Shown here: piece after piece, positions 32,354-40,644 of the stretch | Numbering within the stretch: the stretch's first letter is position 1 | How the letters are laid out: each line of letters starts with the position of its first letter | Origin: CAVVSD01 sp963837655 | GTDB lineage: Bacteria; Actinomycetota; Thermoleophilia; Solirubrobacterales; Solirubrobacteraceae | Assembly: GCA_963837655.1 (NCBI GenBank) | Contig: CAWIOK010000023.1 | Location: 62,001 to 126,000 of the forward strand | DNA: 64,000 nt | Reading direction: 5' to 3' | Notes under the pieces: model-generated | Told to the model about the DNA's origin: nothing | Seen by the model: only the letters and a program-made list of their open reading frames with translations | Database searches by the model: none | Position numbers and translations under genes: made by a program

Positions 32354-34072
32354 ATGGCAGCAGCTGACACGACGACCACCCGCCAGCGCGCGCTCCCGGT
32401 GCCGCAGATCACGGCTCACAGCATCGAGCCGGATCCGAAGGGCTGGACCTCGTGGGTGACCACGACCGATCACAAGCGGATCGGGATCATGTACCTGGTC
32501 ACGACCTTCGTCTTCTTCGTCCTGGGCGGGGTCGAGGCGCTGCTGATGCGGCTGCAGCTCGGGCAGGCGGACAACACGCTGCTGTCCCCGCAGACGTACA
32601 ACGCGCTCTTCACGATGCACGGGACGACGATGATCTTCCTGTTCGTCGTGCCGGTCTGGGCAGGCTTCGGCAACTACCTCGTGCCGCTCATGATCGGCGC
32701 GCGGGACATGGCCTTCCCGAAGCTCAACGCGCTGTCGTACTGGTTCTTCCTCGCGGGCGGCATCGTCTTCTACGCGTCGCTGTTCTTCCACCCGCCGGAG
32801 ATGGGCTGGACGGCCTACACACCGCTGTCCGAGAGCGCCTACTCACCCGAGGGCGGCGTCGACGCGTGGATCTTCCTCGTCCACCTCACCGGCATCTCAT
32901 CGCTGGTCGGCGCGGTCAACTTCTACGCGACGATCGCGAACATGCGCGCGCCCGGCATGGGCTGGGGCCGTCTGCCGCTGTTCGTCTGGACGATCCTCGT
33001 CTACGCGATCCTGCTCATCCTCGCGCTGCCGGTCATCGCGGCGGCGGTGACGATGCTGCTGACCGATCGGCACTTCGGGACGCACTTCTACGACAGCCAG
33101 GGCGACCCGTTGCTCTGGCAACACCTGTTCTGGTTCTTCGGGCATCCCGAGGTCTACATCATGGTGCTGCCCGGCTTCGGGGTGATATCCGAGGTGCTCC
33201 CGGTCTTCGCCCGCAAGCCGATCTTCGGCTACAAGGCGATCGCGGCCGCGACGGTGGTCATCGCATTCCTCGGGCTGCTCGTGTGGGCGCACCACATGTT
33301 CGCGACGCCGAGTCCGACGGTCGTGCTGATCTTCTTCATGATCAGCTCCTTCCTGATCGCGATACCGACCGGCGTGAAGATCTTCAACTGGTTGGCGACG
33401 CTGTGGCGAGGAACGATCGAGTTCCGAACGCCGTTGCTCTTCGGCGTGAGCTTCATCTCGCTGTTCGTGATCGGCGGCATCTCCGGCGTGATCCTCGCCG
33501 TGTTCCCCGTCGACTGGCAGCTGACGGACACGTACTTCGTCGTCGCGCACTTCCACTACGTGCTCGTCGGCGGCGCGGTCTTCACGATCTTCGCGGGCCT
33601 CTACTACTGGTTCCCGAAGATCACCGGCCGGATGCTGAGCGAGGGGCTCGGGAAGGCGTCGTGCGCCCTGATGTGGATCGGCTTCACGGTCACGTTCCTC
33701 ATCCAGCACTCGATCGGGATGGACGGGATGCCGCGACGGGTGTACGAGTACCCCGACGTCGGCCACCTCCAGCTCTACAACCTGATCTCCACGATCGGCT
33801 CCTTCATCCTCGCGCTGGGCATCGGCGTCACGCTGCTGAACGTCTACATCTCCCTGCGGAAGGGACCGATCGCCGGACCGGACCCGTGGAAGGCGAACAC
33901 GCTCGAGTGGTTCACGCCGTCCCCGCCCCCGGTCAACAACTTCGACGTGGTCCCCCGCGTGCGGTCCGTGGAGCCGATGAAGGACATCCGGCGCGAGGTC
34001 GAGCGCTCGACAGGGCGCTCCGAGCACCTCGCGCAGCCGGCGCCTGAATCGGCCGCCCAACCGGGCGGATAG
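32354..34072 (+). CDS. ctaD: Cytochrome c oxidase subunit I, A1 type
   Basis: The 572-residue protein has twelve helices and the full heme-copper set: ALFTMHGTTMIF (heme a His), FWFFGHPEVYIMVLPGFG (CuB His with the GHPEVY Glu of A1 enzymes), VWAHHMFATPSP (CuB His pair) and TYFVVAHFHYVLVGG (heme a3 and heme a His). It reduces O2 and pumps protons. It lies between ctaC and ctaB and ends with a 50-residue charged tail. Subunit III is encoded only in the second cluster. Confidence 0.94.
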   Translation: MAAADTTTTRQRALPVPQITAHSIEPDPKGWTSWVTTTDHKRIGIMYLVTTFVFFVLGGVEALLMRLQLGQADNTLLSPQTYNALFTMHGTTMIFLFVVPVWAGFGNYLVPLMIGARDMAFPKLNALSYWFFLAGGIVFYASLFFHPPEMGWTAYTPLSESAYSPEGGVDAWIFLVHLTGISSLVGAVNFYATIANMRAPGMGWGRLPLFVWTILVYAILLILALPVIAAAVTMLLTDRHFGTHFYDSQGDPLLWQHLFWFFGHPEVYIMVLPGFGVISEVLPVFARKPIFGYKAIAAATVVIAFLGLLVWAHHMFATPSPTVVLIFFMISSFLIAIPTGVKIFNWLATLWRGTIEFRTPLLFGVSFISLFVIGGISGVILAVFPVDWQLTDTYFVVAHFHYVLVGGAVFTIFAGLYYWFPKITGRMLSEGLGKASCALMWIGFTVTFLIQHSIGMDGMPRRVYEYPDVGHLQLYNLISTIGSFILALGIGVTLLNVYISLRKGPIAGPDPWKANTLEWFTPSPPPVNNFDVVPRVRSVEPMKDIRREVERSTGRSEHLAQPAPESAAQPGG

Positions 34073-34082
34073 CGGGGAAGCC

Positions 34083-34991
34083 GTGCCCGCCCAACCTGCC
34101 ACGGTCGCGACGCCACGCCCCACCGGGCTGCCGGCGGTCCGGCAGGTGGTCGCCGACTACGTCGCGCTGACCAAGCCGAAGGTCCAGTCGCTGCTGCTGC
34201 TGACGACGGTGACGACGATGTACGTCGCCGGCGACCCGTCGATCGGCCTCGTCGCCGTGACGGTCATCGGCGGCTACCTGGCGGCGGGCGGGGCCGGCGC
34301 GGTCAACCACTACTACGACCGCGACATCGACGCGCGGATGGCGCGCACGGCCGACCGGCCGGTGCCGTCGGGGCGCGTCTCCCCCGCCGCGGCGCTGTGG
34401 TTCGGCATCGCGCTGGCCGCGCTGTCGTTCCTGCTGCTGGCGACCGTCGTGAACCTGCTCAGCGCGGTCCTGGCGCTGTCGGGCTTCCTGGGGTACACGC
34501 TCGTCTACACGCTCTGGCTCAAGCGCCGGACGGTGCAGAACATCGTCATCGGCGGCGCCGCTGGGGCGGTGCCGCCGCTGGTCGGCTGGGCGGCGGTCAC
34601 CGGTGAGATCACGGGCACGTCGATCTACCTGTTCGCGATCGTCTTCTTCTGGACCCCGCCGCACTTCTGGGCGCTGTCGCTCCTGATGAAGGACGAGTAC
34701 GCGGCGGTCGGCGTGCCGATGATGCCCGTCGTGCGCGGGGAGCGCGAGACGCGGCGCCAGATCCTCCTCTACTCCGTCCTGCTCTACGGCGTCACCCAGC
34801 TGCCGTTCTGCGCCGGCGGGTTCGGGGAGATCTACCTCGCGTGCTCGGTCGTGCTCGGCGCGCTGTTCATCGGTGGCGCGGTGGTCCTCTACCGCCGAGC
34901 GGACCGGCGCTCGGCGCTGCGCCTGTACCTCTACTCCCTCGCCTACCTCGCCGCGCTCTTCGTCGCGATGGTCGTCGACGCGAAGGTCTAG
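34083..34991 (+). CDS. ctaB: Protoheme IX farnesyltransferase (heme O synthase)
   Basis: The 302-residue UbiA-family membrane protein has the prenyl-diphosphate-binding motif NHYYDRDIDARMARTADRPVP near residue 80 and the second Asp-rich loop FWTPPHFWALSLLMKDEYAAVGVPMMPVVRG. It farnesylates heme b to heme O for the oxidases encoded around it. Start is GTG 34083, ten bases after the ctaD stop. Confidence 0.95.
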   Translation: MPAQPATVATPRPTGLPAVRQVVADYVALTKPKVQSLLLLTTVTTMYVAGDPSIGLVAVTVIGGYLAAGGAGAVNHYYDRDIDARMARTADRPVPSGRVSPAAALWFGIALAALSFLLLATVVNLLSAVLALSGFLGYTLVYTLWLKRRTVQNIVIGGAAGAVPPLVGWAAVTGEITGTSIYLFAIVFFWTPPHFWALSLLMKDEYAAVGVPMMPVVRGERETRRQILLYSVLLYGVTQLPFCAGGFGEIYLACSVVLGALFIGGAVVLYRRADRRSALRLYLYSLAYLAALFVAMVVDAKV

Positions 34992-35004
34992 ACTCCCCGG
35001 CCTC

Positions 35005-35115
35005 ATGGATCGTCGTCTCGCCCGCCGGAACATCCGGACCGCTCTCATCGCCGGCGCCGTGTGCCTCGTCATGTTCGGCATGACGTTCGTGGCCGCCGTC
35101 ATCTACGTGTCATGA
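35005..35115 (+). CDS. 36-residue single-helix membrane protein
   Basis: The product, MDRRLARRNIRTALIAGAVC and onward, has a basic N-terminus and one 22-residue hydrophobic helix ending in VIYVS. It overlaps the next gene's start as ATGA. Small oxidase-associated subunits are typical here, so it may be an accessory subunit of the aa3 enzyme. A TAGACT box ends 10 nt upstream. Confidence 0.7.
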   Translation: MDRRLARRNIRTALIAGAVCLVMFGMTFVAAVIYVS

Positions 35116-35342
35116 GCGAGCCGGAGCGCGACACCGCGCCGCCTGCCGGCGAGGAGATCCACATCCCGGGGCCGAGCCTGCAGCCGCTGCTGCTGACGGT
35201 TGGTGTCACGACGCTCCTCATCGGCGTCACGACGGCGTTCTTCATGGTGATCGCGGGTGCGATCCTCTCGCTCGCCGTGCTCATCGTCTGGATCCGCGAC
35301 GCACGTCGCGAGTTCCAGCACCTCCCCTCAGAGCACCACTAG
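35112..35342 (+). CDS. Small two-helix membrane protein, subunit IV-like
   Basis: The 76-residue protein has an acidic N-terminus, two hydrophobic helices (LLLTVGVTTLLIGVTTAFFMVIAG, ILSLAVLIVWIRDA) and a charged C-terminus. Its size, layout and position after ctaB fit the actinobacterial cytochrome c oxidase subunit IV (CtaF) group, but sequence identity cannot be confirmed by eye. Confidence 0.65.
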   Translation: MSEPERDTAPPAGEEIHIPGPSLQPLLLTVGVTTLLIGVTTAFFMVIAGAILSLAVLIVWIRDARREFQHLPSEHH

Positions 35343-35356
35343 CTCCTGACGTTCGC

Positions 35357-35371
35357 GGCGCCTCAGGCGCC
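35357..35371. terminator. Short hairpin after the aa3 gene cluster
   Basis: GGCGCC-TCA-GGCGCC forms a 6-bp stem 15 bp beyond the last stop codon of the cluster. It is short, so terminator function is only possible. Confidence 0.35.
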
Positions 35372-35401
35372 TTCGATTGTCTGTGGAGGGTGTCTGCAAC
35401 C

Positions 35402-35494
35402 GAACGTTGAACGTTGCGCATCGCGCGATTGATGAGTGCACTCGCGCCAACTGGGGAAGCACTTGATCGCAATGATCATCTACCGGACGTCCGG
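35402..35494 (+). promoter_or_regulatory. Repeat-rich region upstream of the AraC-type regulator
   Basis: The 170-bp gap is less GC-rich than its surroundings. It holds a tandem GAACGTT-GAACGTT repeat (35402-35415), in which each unit contains the palindrome AACGTT, and a perfect 12-bp palindrome CCGGACGTCCGG (35483-35494) ending 18 bp before the ATG at 35513. Both are good candidates for operators. Confidence 0.45.
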
Positions 35495-35512
35495 AAGACG
35501 TATCTGACTCAG

Positions 35513-35905
35513 ATGCCAATCCAGAGACCCGCCACCATCCGACATCGCACTGCGCTCTTCGAGGACGCGACCGCGATCGTCGAGTCCGAGTTCGGCGCGG
35601 ACCTGTCGCTCGATGACATCGCGCGGCGTGTCGCGTCGTCGCGCAGGCAGCTGCAGCGCGCGTACGCCGAGATCGGGCACACCACGTTCCGTGAGCATCT
35701 CACCGCTGTGCGCATGGAGCGCGCCGGAGAGCTCCTGACGAGCCGCGGACTCACGGTCCGCGAAGTCGCGCATCGCTGCGGATACCGCCAGCCCGCCCAG
35801 TTCGCGAAGGCGTTCCGGCGCCATCACGGCGCGGCTCCGTCCGCTTTCCGCTCGACACATCGCTTCACGCGCGCCGATGTTCCGGTGCGCTCCGCAGCCG
35901 CCTAG
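35513..35905 (+). CDS. AraC-type DNA-binding protein without sensor domain
   Basis: The 130-residue protein is little more than an AraC double helix-turn-helix: DLSLDDIARRVASSRRQLQRAYAEIGHTTFREHLTAVRMERAGELL and LTVREVAHRCGYRQPAQFAKAFRRHHGAAPSAFR. It has no recognisable ligand-binding domain, so control may be through expression level or partners. I start at the ATG at 35513, not the TTG 99 bp upstream. It lies between the two oxidase clusters and may govern the switch between them. Confidence 0.82.
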   Translation: MPIQRPATIRHRTALFEDATAIVESEFGADLSLDDIARRVASSRRQLQRAYAEIGHTTFREHLTAVRMERAGELLTSRGLTVREVAHRCGYRQPAQFAKAFRRHHGAAPSAFRSTHRFTRADVPVRSAAA

Positions 35906-35973
35906 ACGCGCCGCGGCGGCAGGTGACCCGCCGCCGCGGGTCACCCTCGTTGCCGTCCATCGGCCCGGATGCG

Positions 35974-35979
35974 TATTCT
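35974..35979 (+). promoter_or_regulatory. Candidate -10 box of the caa3 operon
   Basis: TATTCT ends 9 nt before the ATG at 35989, with no ribosome site between, and marks a probable leaderless start for the whole second oxidase cluster. Confidence 0.5.
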
Positions 35980-35988
35980 CCCGCTCCC

Positions 35989-37086
35989 ATGGCGGAGGAG
36001 GAGACCACGCGGGAGGGGGCCAGAACACGTTCCCCCGAGGAGGTTCGCCCGAAGGGGCAGGCCTCCATCGCCCAGATGATCATCATCGGGGCGATCGCGT
36101 CCGCGCTCGGAATCGCCCTCGGGCTGAGCATCCACTGGTTCCCGACGCCGGCGTCCACGCAGGCCGAGAAGATCGACACGCTGTACGACGTCCTCATCAT
36201 CGTGTCGGTGCCGGTGTTCGTCCTCGTGACGGTCGTCGTGCTCTTCTCGGTGTGGAAGTTCCGCATGCGGCCGGGCGAGGAGCTCGCCGACGGCCCGCCG
36301 ATCCACGGCAACACGCGGCTCGAGGTCATCTGGACCGCGATCCCCGCCATCGTCCTGGTCGCGCTCTGCACGTACGCGTACGTGACGCTGACCGACATCG
36401 AGGACGCCAAGGCCGGCGAGCAGCGGGTCAACGTCTACGGCCAGCAGTTCGCCTGGACGTTCGAGTATCCGCAGGGGGCCGGCAAGAAGCCGCTGCTCTC
36501 CAACCAGCTCTACCTCAAGGAGAACCAGCCGGTGCGGTTCTTCGTGAAGTCCAAGGACGTCATCCACGACTTCTGGGTGCCGGCGTTCCGCATGAAGATC
36601 GATGCGGTGCCCGGCATCACGACCAACTACCGGGTCACGCCGAACCGTGCCGGCAACTACCCGGTCGTGTGCGCGGAGCTGTGCGGCCTCGGCCACTCCG
36701 TCATGCGCTCCACCGCGCACGTGGTCTCGGCGGCGAAGTACGACGCCTTCATCTCCAAGCTGGCAGCGCCGGCGGCGACGACGGGTGGCGGCGGCGCGCC
36801 GGACGGCAAGACCCTCTTCACGCAGGGCAACGGCACGTCGACCGCGTGCGGCGCCTGCCACACGCTGGCCGACGCCGGCACGAGCGCCAGCACCGGGCCT
36901 GATCTCGACACGGCGCTGAAGGGGAAGGACGCCGCCTTCGTCAAGCAGTCGATCGTCGACCCCGATGCCGTGGTGACACAGGGCTACAACAAGGGCATCA
37001 TGCCCAACAACTTCGGGCAGACGTTGTCGTCGGCCGAGCAGGACGCGCTGGTGCAATATCTCCTGAAGGCGACGGGTGGCGGATGA
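35989..37086 (+). CDS. ctaC2: Cytochrome c oxidase subunit II fused to cytochrome c (caa3 type)
   Basis: The 365-residue protein has two N-terminal helices (MIIIGAIASALGIALGLSIHWFP, VLIIVSVPVFVLVTVVVLFSVWKF), a CuA domain with KDVIHDFWVPAF and VVCAELCGLGHSVM near residue 228, and a C-terminal cytochrome c with heme motif CGACH (C287-H291) and a MPNNFG axial Met candidate near 345. The tethered heme feeds CuA, as in Thermus-type caa3 oxidases. It is followed by the A2-type subunit I. Confidence 0.93.
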   Translation: MAEEETTREGARTRSPEEVRPKGQASIAQMIIIGAIASALGIALGLSIHWFPTPASTQAEKIDTLYDVLIIVSVPVFVLVTVVVLFSVWKFRMRPGEELADGPPIHGNTRLEVIWTAIPAIVLVALCTYAYVTLTDIEDAKAGEQRVNVYGQQFAWTFEYPQGAGKKPLLSNQLYLKENQPVRFFVKSKDVIHDFWVPAFRMKIDAVPGITTNYRVTPNRAGNYPVVCAELCGLGHSVMRSTAHVVSAAKYDAFISKLAAPAATTGGGGAPDGKTLFTQGNGTSTACGACHTLADAGTSASTGPDLDTALKGKDAAFVKQSIVDPDAVVTQGYNKGIMPNNFGQTLSSAEQDALVQYLLKATGGG

Positions 37087-37106
37087 TGGACGGAAGGGAG
37101 CGCTAG

Positions 37107-39008
37107 ATGGCTGCGAAACTCAGGGCGCCGGGTTGGTATCGGGCCGCGCTGTGGGTGGTCATCGGCATCGCGTTCGCCTTCGCGCTGACGATCGTCGTCC
37201 GCGGTCTGTACGGCTGGGACCCGCTCGTCAAGGGCGAGACGGTCCTGCAGATCTCCCTCATCGCCTGCCCGCTGACGTTCCTGGGCGGCATCGGCTGCTT
37301 CGACTACTGGCTGTACTGGGCGGTGGGCCGCAAGACGCGCCCCGAGGACCACTCCAACCACGGCGCGTACTCGTGGAAGGACTACTTCAAGGTCAACACC
37401 GACCACAAGGTCATCGGCACGCAGTACGTCGTGACCTCGTTCTTCTTCCTGTTCGTCGGCGGGCTGATCGCGATGCTGATGCGCGCCGAGCTCGCCCAGC
37501 CGGGGCGGCAGTTCGTCGACGCCGAGACGTACAACGGGCTCTTCAGCGTCCACGCGTCGCTGCTGATCTTCCTGTTCATCATCCCGGTCTTCGCCGGGCT
37601 GGCGAACTACGTGCTGCCGCTCATGATCGGCGCGCCGGACATGGCGTTCCCGCGGCTCAACGCGCTGTCGTACTGGATGCTGCCGACCGCCGGCGTCCTG
37701 ATGCTGCTCTCGTTCCTGGCGCCCGGCGGGTCGTTCGCATCCGGCTGGACCGCCTACGCGCCGTTGTCGACGACGCAGCCGATCGGCCAGGCGTACTTCA
37801 GCATCGCCGTGCAGTTCGCGGGCGCGTCCTCGATCGCGACCGCGCTGAACTTCCTGGTGACGATCATCACGATGCGCGCACCGGGGATGAGCTTCTTCCG
37901 GATGCCGCTGCTCGTGTGGGCGAACTTCTCGACGTCGCTGCTCGTCGTCATCGCCACGCCGTTCATCGCCGCGTCGCAGTTCTTCGTCCTGCTCGAGCGT
38001 GCGCTGGGCTTCGACTTCTTCAACGCGGCCAAGGGCGGCGACGTGCTGATGTACCAGCACGTCTTCTGGTTCTACTCGCACCCGGCGGTCTACATCATGA
38101 TGCTGCCCGGATTCGGGATCATCAGCGAGGTCTTGGCGGTGAAGGCGCGCAAACCCGTCTTTGGCTATCGCATGATGGCGTTCTCGCTGCTCGCGATCGT
38201 GGTGCTCGGGTTCACCGTCTGGGCGCACCACATGTTCGTCTCGGGCATGCAGAGCTGGATCCGCATACCGATGATGGTCACGACCGCGATCATCGCGGTG
38301 CCGACCGGCATCAAGATCTTCTCGTGGCTGGCGACGCTCTGGCGAGGCGTCCTGAAGATCGACACGCCCATGCTCTGGGCGCTCGGCTTCATCACGATGT
38401 TCGTGTGCGGCGGGATCTCCGGGGTGATGCTCGCGATCATCCCGTTCACCATCCACGTGAGCGACACGTACTTCATCGTCGCCCACATCCACTACGTGCT
38501 CTTCGGCGGATCGCTGTTCACGATCTTCGCCGGCGTCTACTACTGGTTCCCGAAGATGACGGGCCGGATGTACGACGAGACGCTGGGCAAGATCCACTTC
38601 TGGACGACATTCGTCTTCTTCAACCTGACCTTTGCCCCGATGCACGTCATCGGGATCCAGGGCATGCCTCGCCGCGTCGCCGACTACTCGGCCCAGTTCG
38701 CCGACTGGAACCTGATCATCTCGCTCGCGAGCTTCGGCGTCGGGCTGAGCACGCTCGTCTTCCTCTACAACATCGTCTCCTCATGGCGGGGCGGCCCGCG
38801 CGCGCCTGCGAATCCGTGGCGCGCACTCACGATCGAGTGGCAGGTGTCCTCGCCTCCGCCGATCTTCAACTTCGACAGCGTGCCCACCGTCGTGGGCGGT
38901 CCCTACGAGTACGGCGTCCCGGGCGCGGTGCACGCCGTGTTCCGCAAGGGCGCCGAGGTCGCACAGCCGGCCGGCGCCACGACGGCGCCGCAGCAAGACA
39001 GGGAGTGA
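37107..39008 (+). CDS. ctaD2: Cytochrome c oxidase subunit I, A2 type
   Basis: The 633-residue protein has the heme-copper ligands (FSVHASLLIFLF, VWAHHMFVSG, TYFIVAHIHYVLFGG). At the D-channel end it reads FWFYSHPAVYIMMLPGFG, so the Glu of A1 enzymes is replaced and the Tyr-Ser pair of A2 enzymes is present. It has an extra N-terminal helix pair before the core. A GGAAGGGAG ribosome site precedes the ATG. It pairs with the cytochrome c-fused subunit II upstream. Confidence 0.93.
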   Translation: MAAKLRAPGWYRAALWVVIGIAFAFALTIVVRGLYGWDPLVKGETVLQISLIACPLTFLGGIGCFDYWLYWAVGRKTRPEDHSNHGAYSWKDYFKVNTDHKVIGTQYVVTSFFFLFVGGLIAMLMRAELAQPGRQFVDAETYNGLFSVHASLLIFLFIIPVFAGLANYVLPLMIGAPDMAFPRLNALSYWMLPTAGVLMLLSFLAPGGSFASGWTAYAPLSTTQPIGQAYFSIAVQFAGASSIATALNFLVTIITMRAPGMSFFRMPLLVWANFSTSLLVVIATPFIAASQFFVLLERALGFDFFNAAKGGDVLMYQHVFWFYSHPAVYIMMLPGFGIISEVLAVKARKPVFGYRMMAFSLLAIVVLGFTVWAHHMFVSGMQSWIRIPMMVTTAIIAVPTGIKIFSWLATLWRGVLKIDTPMLWALGFITMFVCGGISGVMLAIIPFTIHVSDTYFIVAHIHYVLFGGSLFTIFAGVYYWFPKMTGRMYDETLGKIHFWTTFVFFNLTFAPMHVIGIQGMPRRVADYSAQFADWNLIISLASFGVGLSTLVFLYNIVSSWRGGPRAPANPWRALTIEWQVSSPPPIFNFDSVPTVVGGPYEYGVPGAVHAVFRKGAEVAQPAGATTAPQQDRE

Positions 39009-39011
39009 CGA

Positions 39012-39851
39012 ATGCCCACAGTCCTCGTGGTAGCGAACGAGACCATCGGCGGCGGCAACCTGCTCGCCGACGTGCGTGAGCGCGCACAGGCCGATCCGAG
39101 CACGCGCTTCCGCCTCGTCGTGCCGCGCAGCCGGCCACGATCGGGCCTGGTGATCTACGACGACGCCGTCCTCGACGCCGCGCAGGTGCGCTTGGACCTC
39201 GCGCGGTCGTTCATGGCGCGCGAGGGGATGCAGGTCGAGGGCGAGGTCGGCGACCCCGATCCGTTCACCGCGACGATGGACGCCGTCGCCGACGGCGGGG
39301 TCGACCGGATCGTCATCTCGACGCTGCCGGTGACCAGTTCGGGCTGGCTCAAGCGCGACCTCATCGACCGCGTCGGCGACGCGACCGGGCTGCCGGTCGA
39401 CCATGTGGTGACGGACATCGCCGGCGAGGGCCTGGACTTCGAGGTCACGCTCGTCATCGCCAACCGCACGGCGGGTACCGACCAGCTGCTCGAGCGCCTC
39501 AGAGCCAAGAACGAGGCGGCGCACGGCAACGACGTCTTCATCGTCGTCGTGCCGCTCGACAACGACGAGCGCAACCCCACGGCGGCCGCGCGGGCGCGCC
39601 TCGGCAACCTGCTCGACAGCCTGCGCTCCGAGGGTCTGCTGGCCGCCGGCATGATCGGTGATCCGGACCCGTACGTCGCGACCATGAACGCGCTGCAGTT
39701 CTACACGGTGAACACGGTCGTCATCTCGACGCTGCCCGAGGAGCGCTCCGGCTGGCTGCGCCAGGACCTCGTCGCGCGCGTGCGCAAGGCGTCGAACATC
39801 GACATCGAGCACGTCGTCGCCGAGCGCGACGCGGCCGGGAAGGCCGCCTGA
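39012..39851 (+). CDS. Tandem-repeat USP-like protein in the caa3 operon
   Basis: The 279-residue protein consists of two homologous halves (about 1-138 and 139-279). Each has a VxANxT start, a conserved GDPDPxxATM turn (GEVGDPDPFTATMDAV and GMIGDPDPYVATMNAL) and an ISTLPxxxSGWLxxDL segment. This resembles Rossmann-like universal stress domains but lacks the usual ATP-binding Gly motif. It sits four bases after ctaD2 and nine bases before ctaE, so it is part of the oxidase operon. A regulatory or assembly role is possible; none is known to me. Confidence 0.72.
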   Translation: MPTVLVVANETIGGGNLLADVRERAQADPSTRFRLVVPRSRPRSGLVIYDDAVLDAAQVRLDLARSFMAREGMQVEGEVGDPDPFTATMDAVADGGVDRIVISTLPVTSSGWLKRDLIDRVGDATGLPVDHVVTDIAGEGLDFEVTLVIANRTAGTDQLLERLRAKNEAAHGNDVFIVVVPLDNDERNPTAAARARLGNLLDSLRSEGLLAAGMIGDPDPYVATMNALQFYTVNTVVISTLPEERSGWLRQDLVARVRKASNIDIEHVVAERDAAGKAA

Positions 39852-39859
39852 CCGGCACC

Positions 39860-40483
39860 GTGATGGAAGCCGCCGCCCTCCCCCACTCGCACACCGACGA
39901 CCACGAGCATCACGGTCCGCCGCCGGCGAACCGCAGCTCCCGCGTGGACCCCCAGTACCTCGGGATGCTGCTGTTCATCATCAGCGAGATCATGGTCTTC
40001 GGGGCCTTCTTCACCGCCTACTTCTTCATCCGGGTGGTGGCCGGCGACCAGTGGTTCCCGTTCGACGGCTTCGAGCTCCCGATCCCGGTCGCGGGCGTGA
40101 ACACCGCGATCCTGCTCAGCTCGTCCCTGACGATGCACTGGGCACAGACGTCGATCAAGCACGGGAACCGCCGGGGCCTGAAGGCCGGCATCGTCATGAC
40201 GTTCCTGCTCGGCCTGACGTTCCTGTTCATCCAGGTCAACGAGTACATCCACATCGGCTTCGCGCCGTCCGACAACGCGCAGGCGTCGATCTTCTACGGC
40301 CTGACCGGCCTGCACGGCGCGCACGTGTTCGTCGGCCTGTGCCTGCTGATGACGGTCCTCGTCCGGAGCTTCCGTGGGCACTTCTCGCCCGAGCATCACG
40401 ATGGCGTCGAGGTGCCTGGGATCTACTGGCACTTCGTCGACATCATGTGGGTCGTCGTGTACACGTCGATCTACATCCTCTAG
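39860..40483 (+). CDS. ctaE: Cytochrome c oxidase subunit III
   Basis: The 207-residue protein has five helices and the subunit III marks: GMLLFIISEIMVFGAFFTAYFFIRV, NTAILLSSSLTMHWA, YGLTGLHGAHVFVGL and GIYWHFVDIMWVVVYTSIYIL. The N-terminus is His-rich (HSHTDDHEHHG). GTG 39860 and ATG 39863 are adjacent in-frame starts. Only one subunit III gene is present for the two oxidases in this window. Confidence 0.92.
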   Translation: MMEAAALPHSHTDDHEHHGPPPANRSSRVDPQYLGMLLFIISEIMVFGAFFTAYFFIRVVAGDQWFPFDGFELPIPVAGVNTAILLSSSLTMHWAQTSIKHGNRRGLKAGIVMTFLLGLTFLFIQVNEYIHIGFAPSDNAQASIFYGLTGLHGAHVFVGLCLLMTVLVRSFRGHFSPEHHDGVEVPGIYWHFVDIMWVVVYTSIYIL

Positions 40484-40488
40484 CTCCG

Positions 40489-40599
40489 ATGAGGGACCCG
40501 ATCCGTTCCGAGCAGGGGATGTTCGAGCTGCTCCTGTGGGTGGTCGGGGTCGCGGTCGTGCTCATCATCCTCGTGGTCCTCGCCCGGGCGATCTTCTAG
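40489..40599 (+). CDS. 36-residue single-helix membrane protein
   Basis: The product begins MRDPIRSEQGMFELLLWVV and is one long hydrophobic helix ending in RAIF. It starts 5 bp after the ctaE stop, closing the caa3 operon. It has the same length as the small protein encoded at 35005 but a different sequence. A small oxidase subunit or assembly peptide is likely. Confidence 0.6.
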   Translation: MRDPIRSEQGMFELLLWVVGVAVVLIILVVLARAIF

Positions 40600-40644
40600 A
40601 CCGCTCGGGGTGAGCCGAAGACTCGGTCGTCCCGTAGACCGGGT

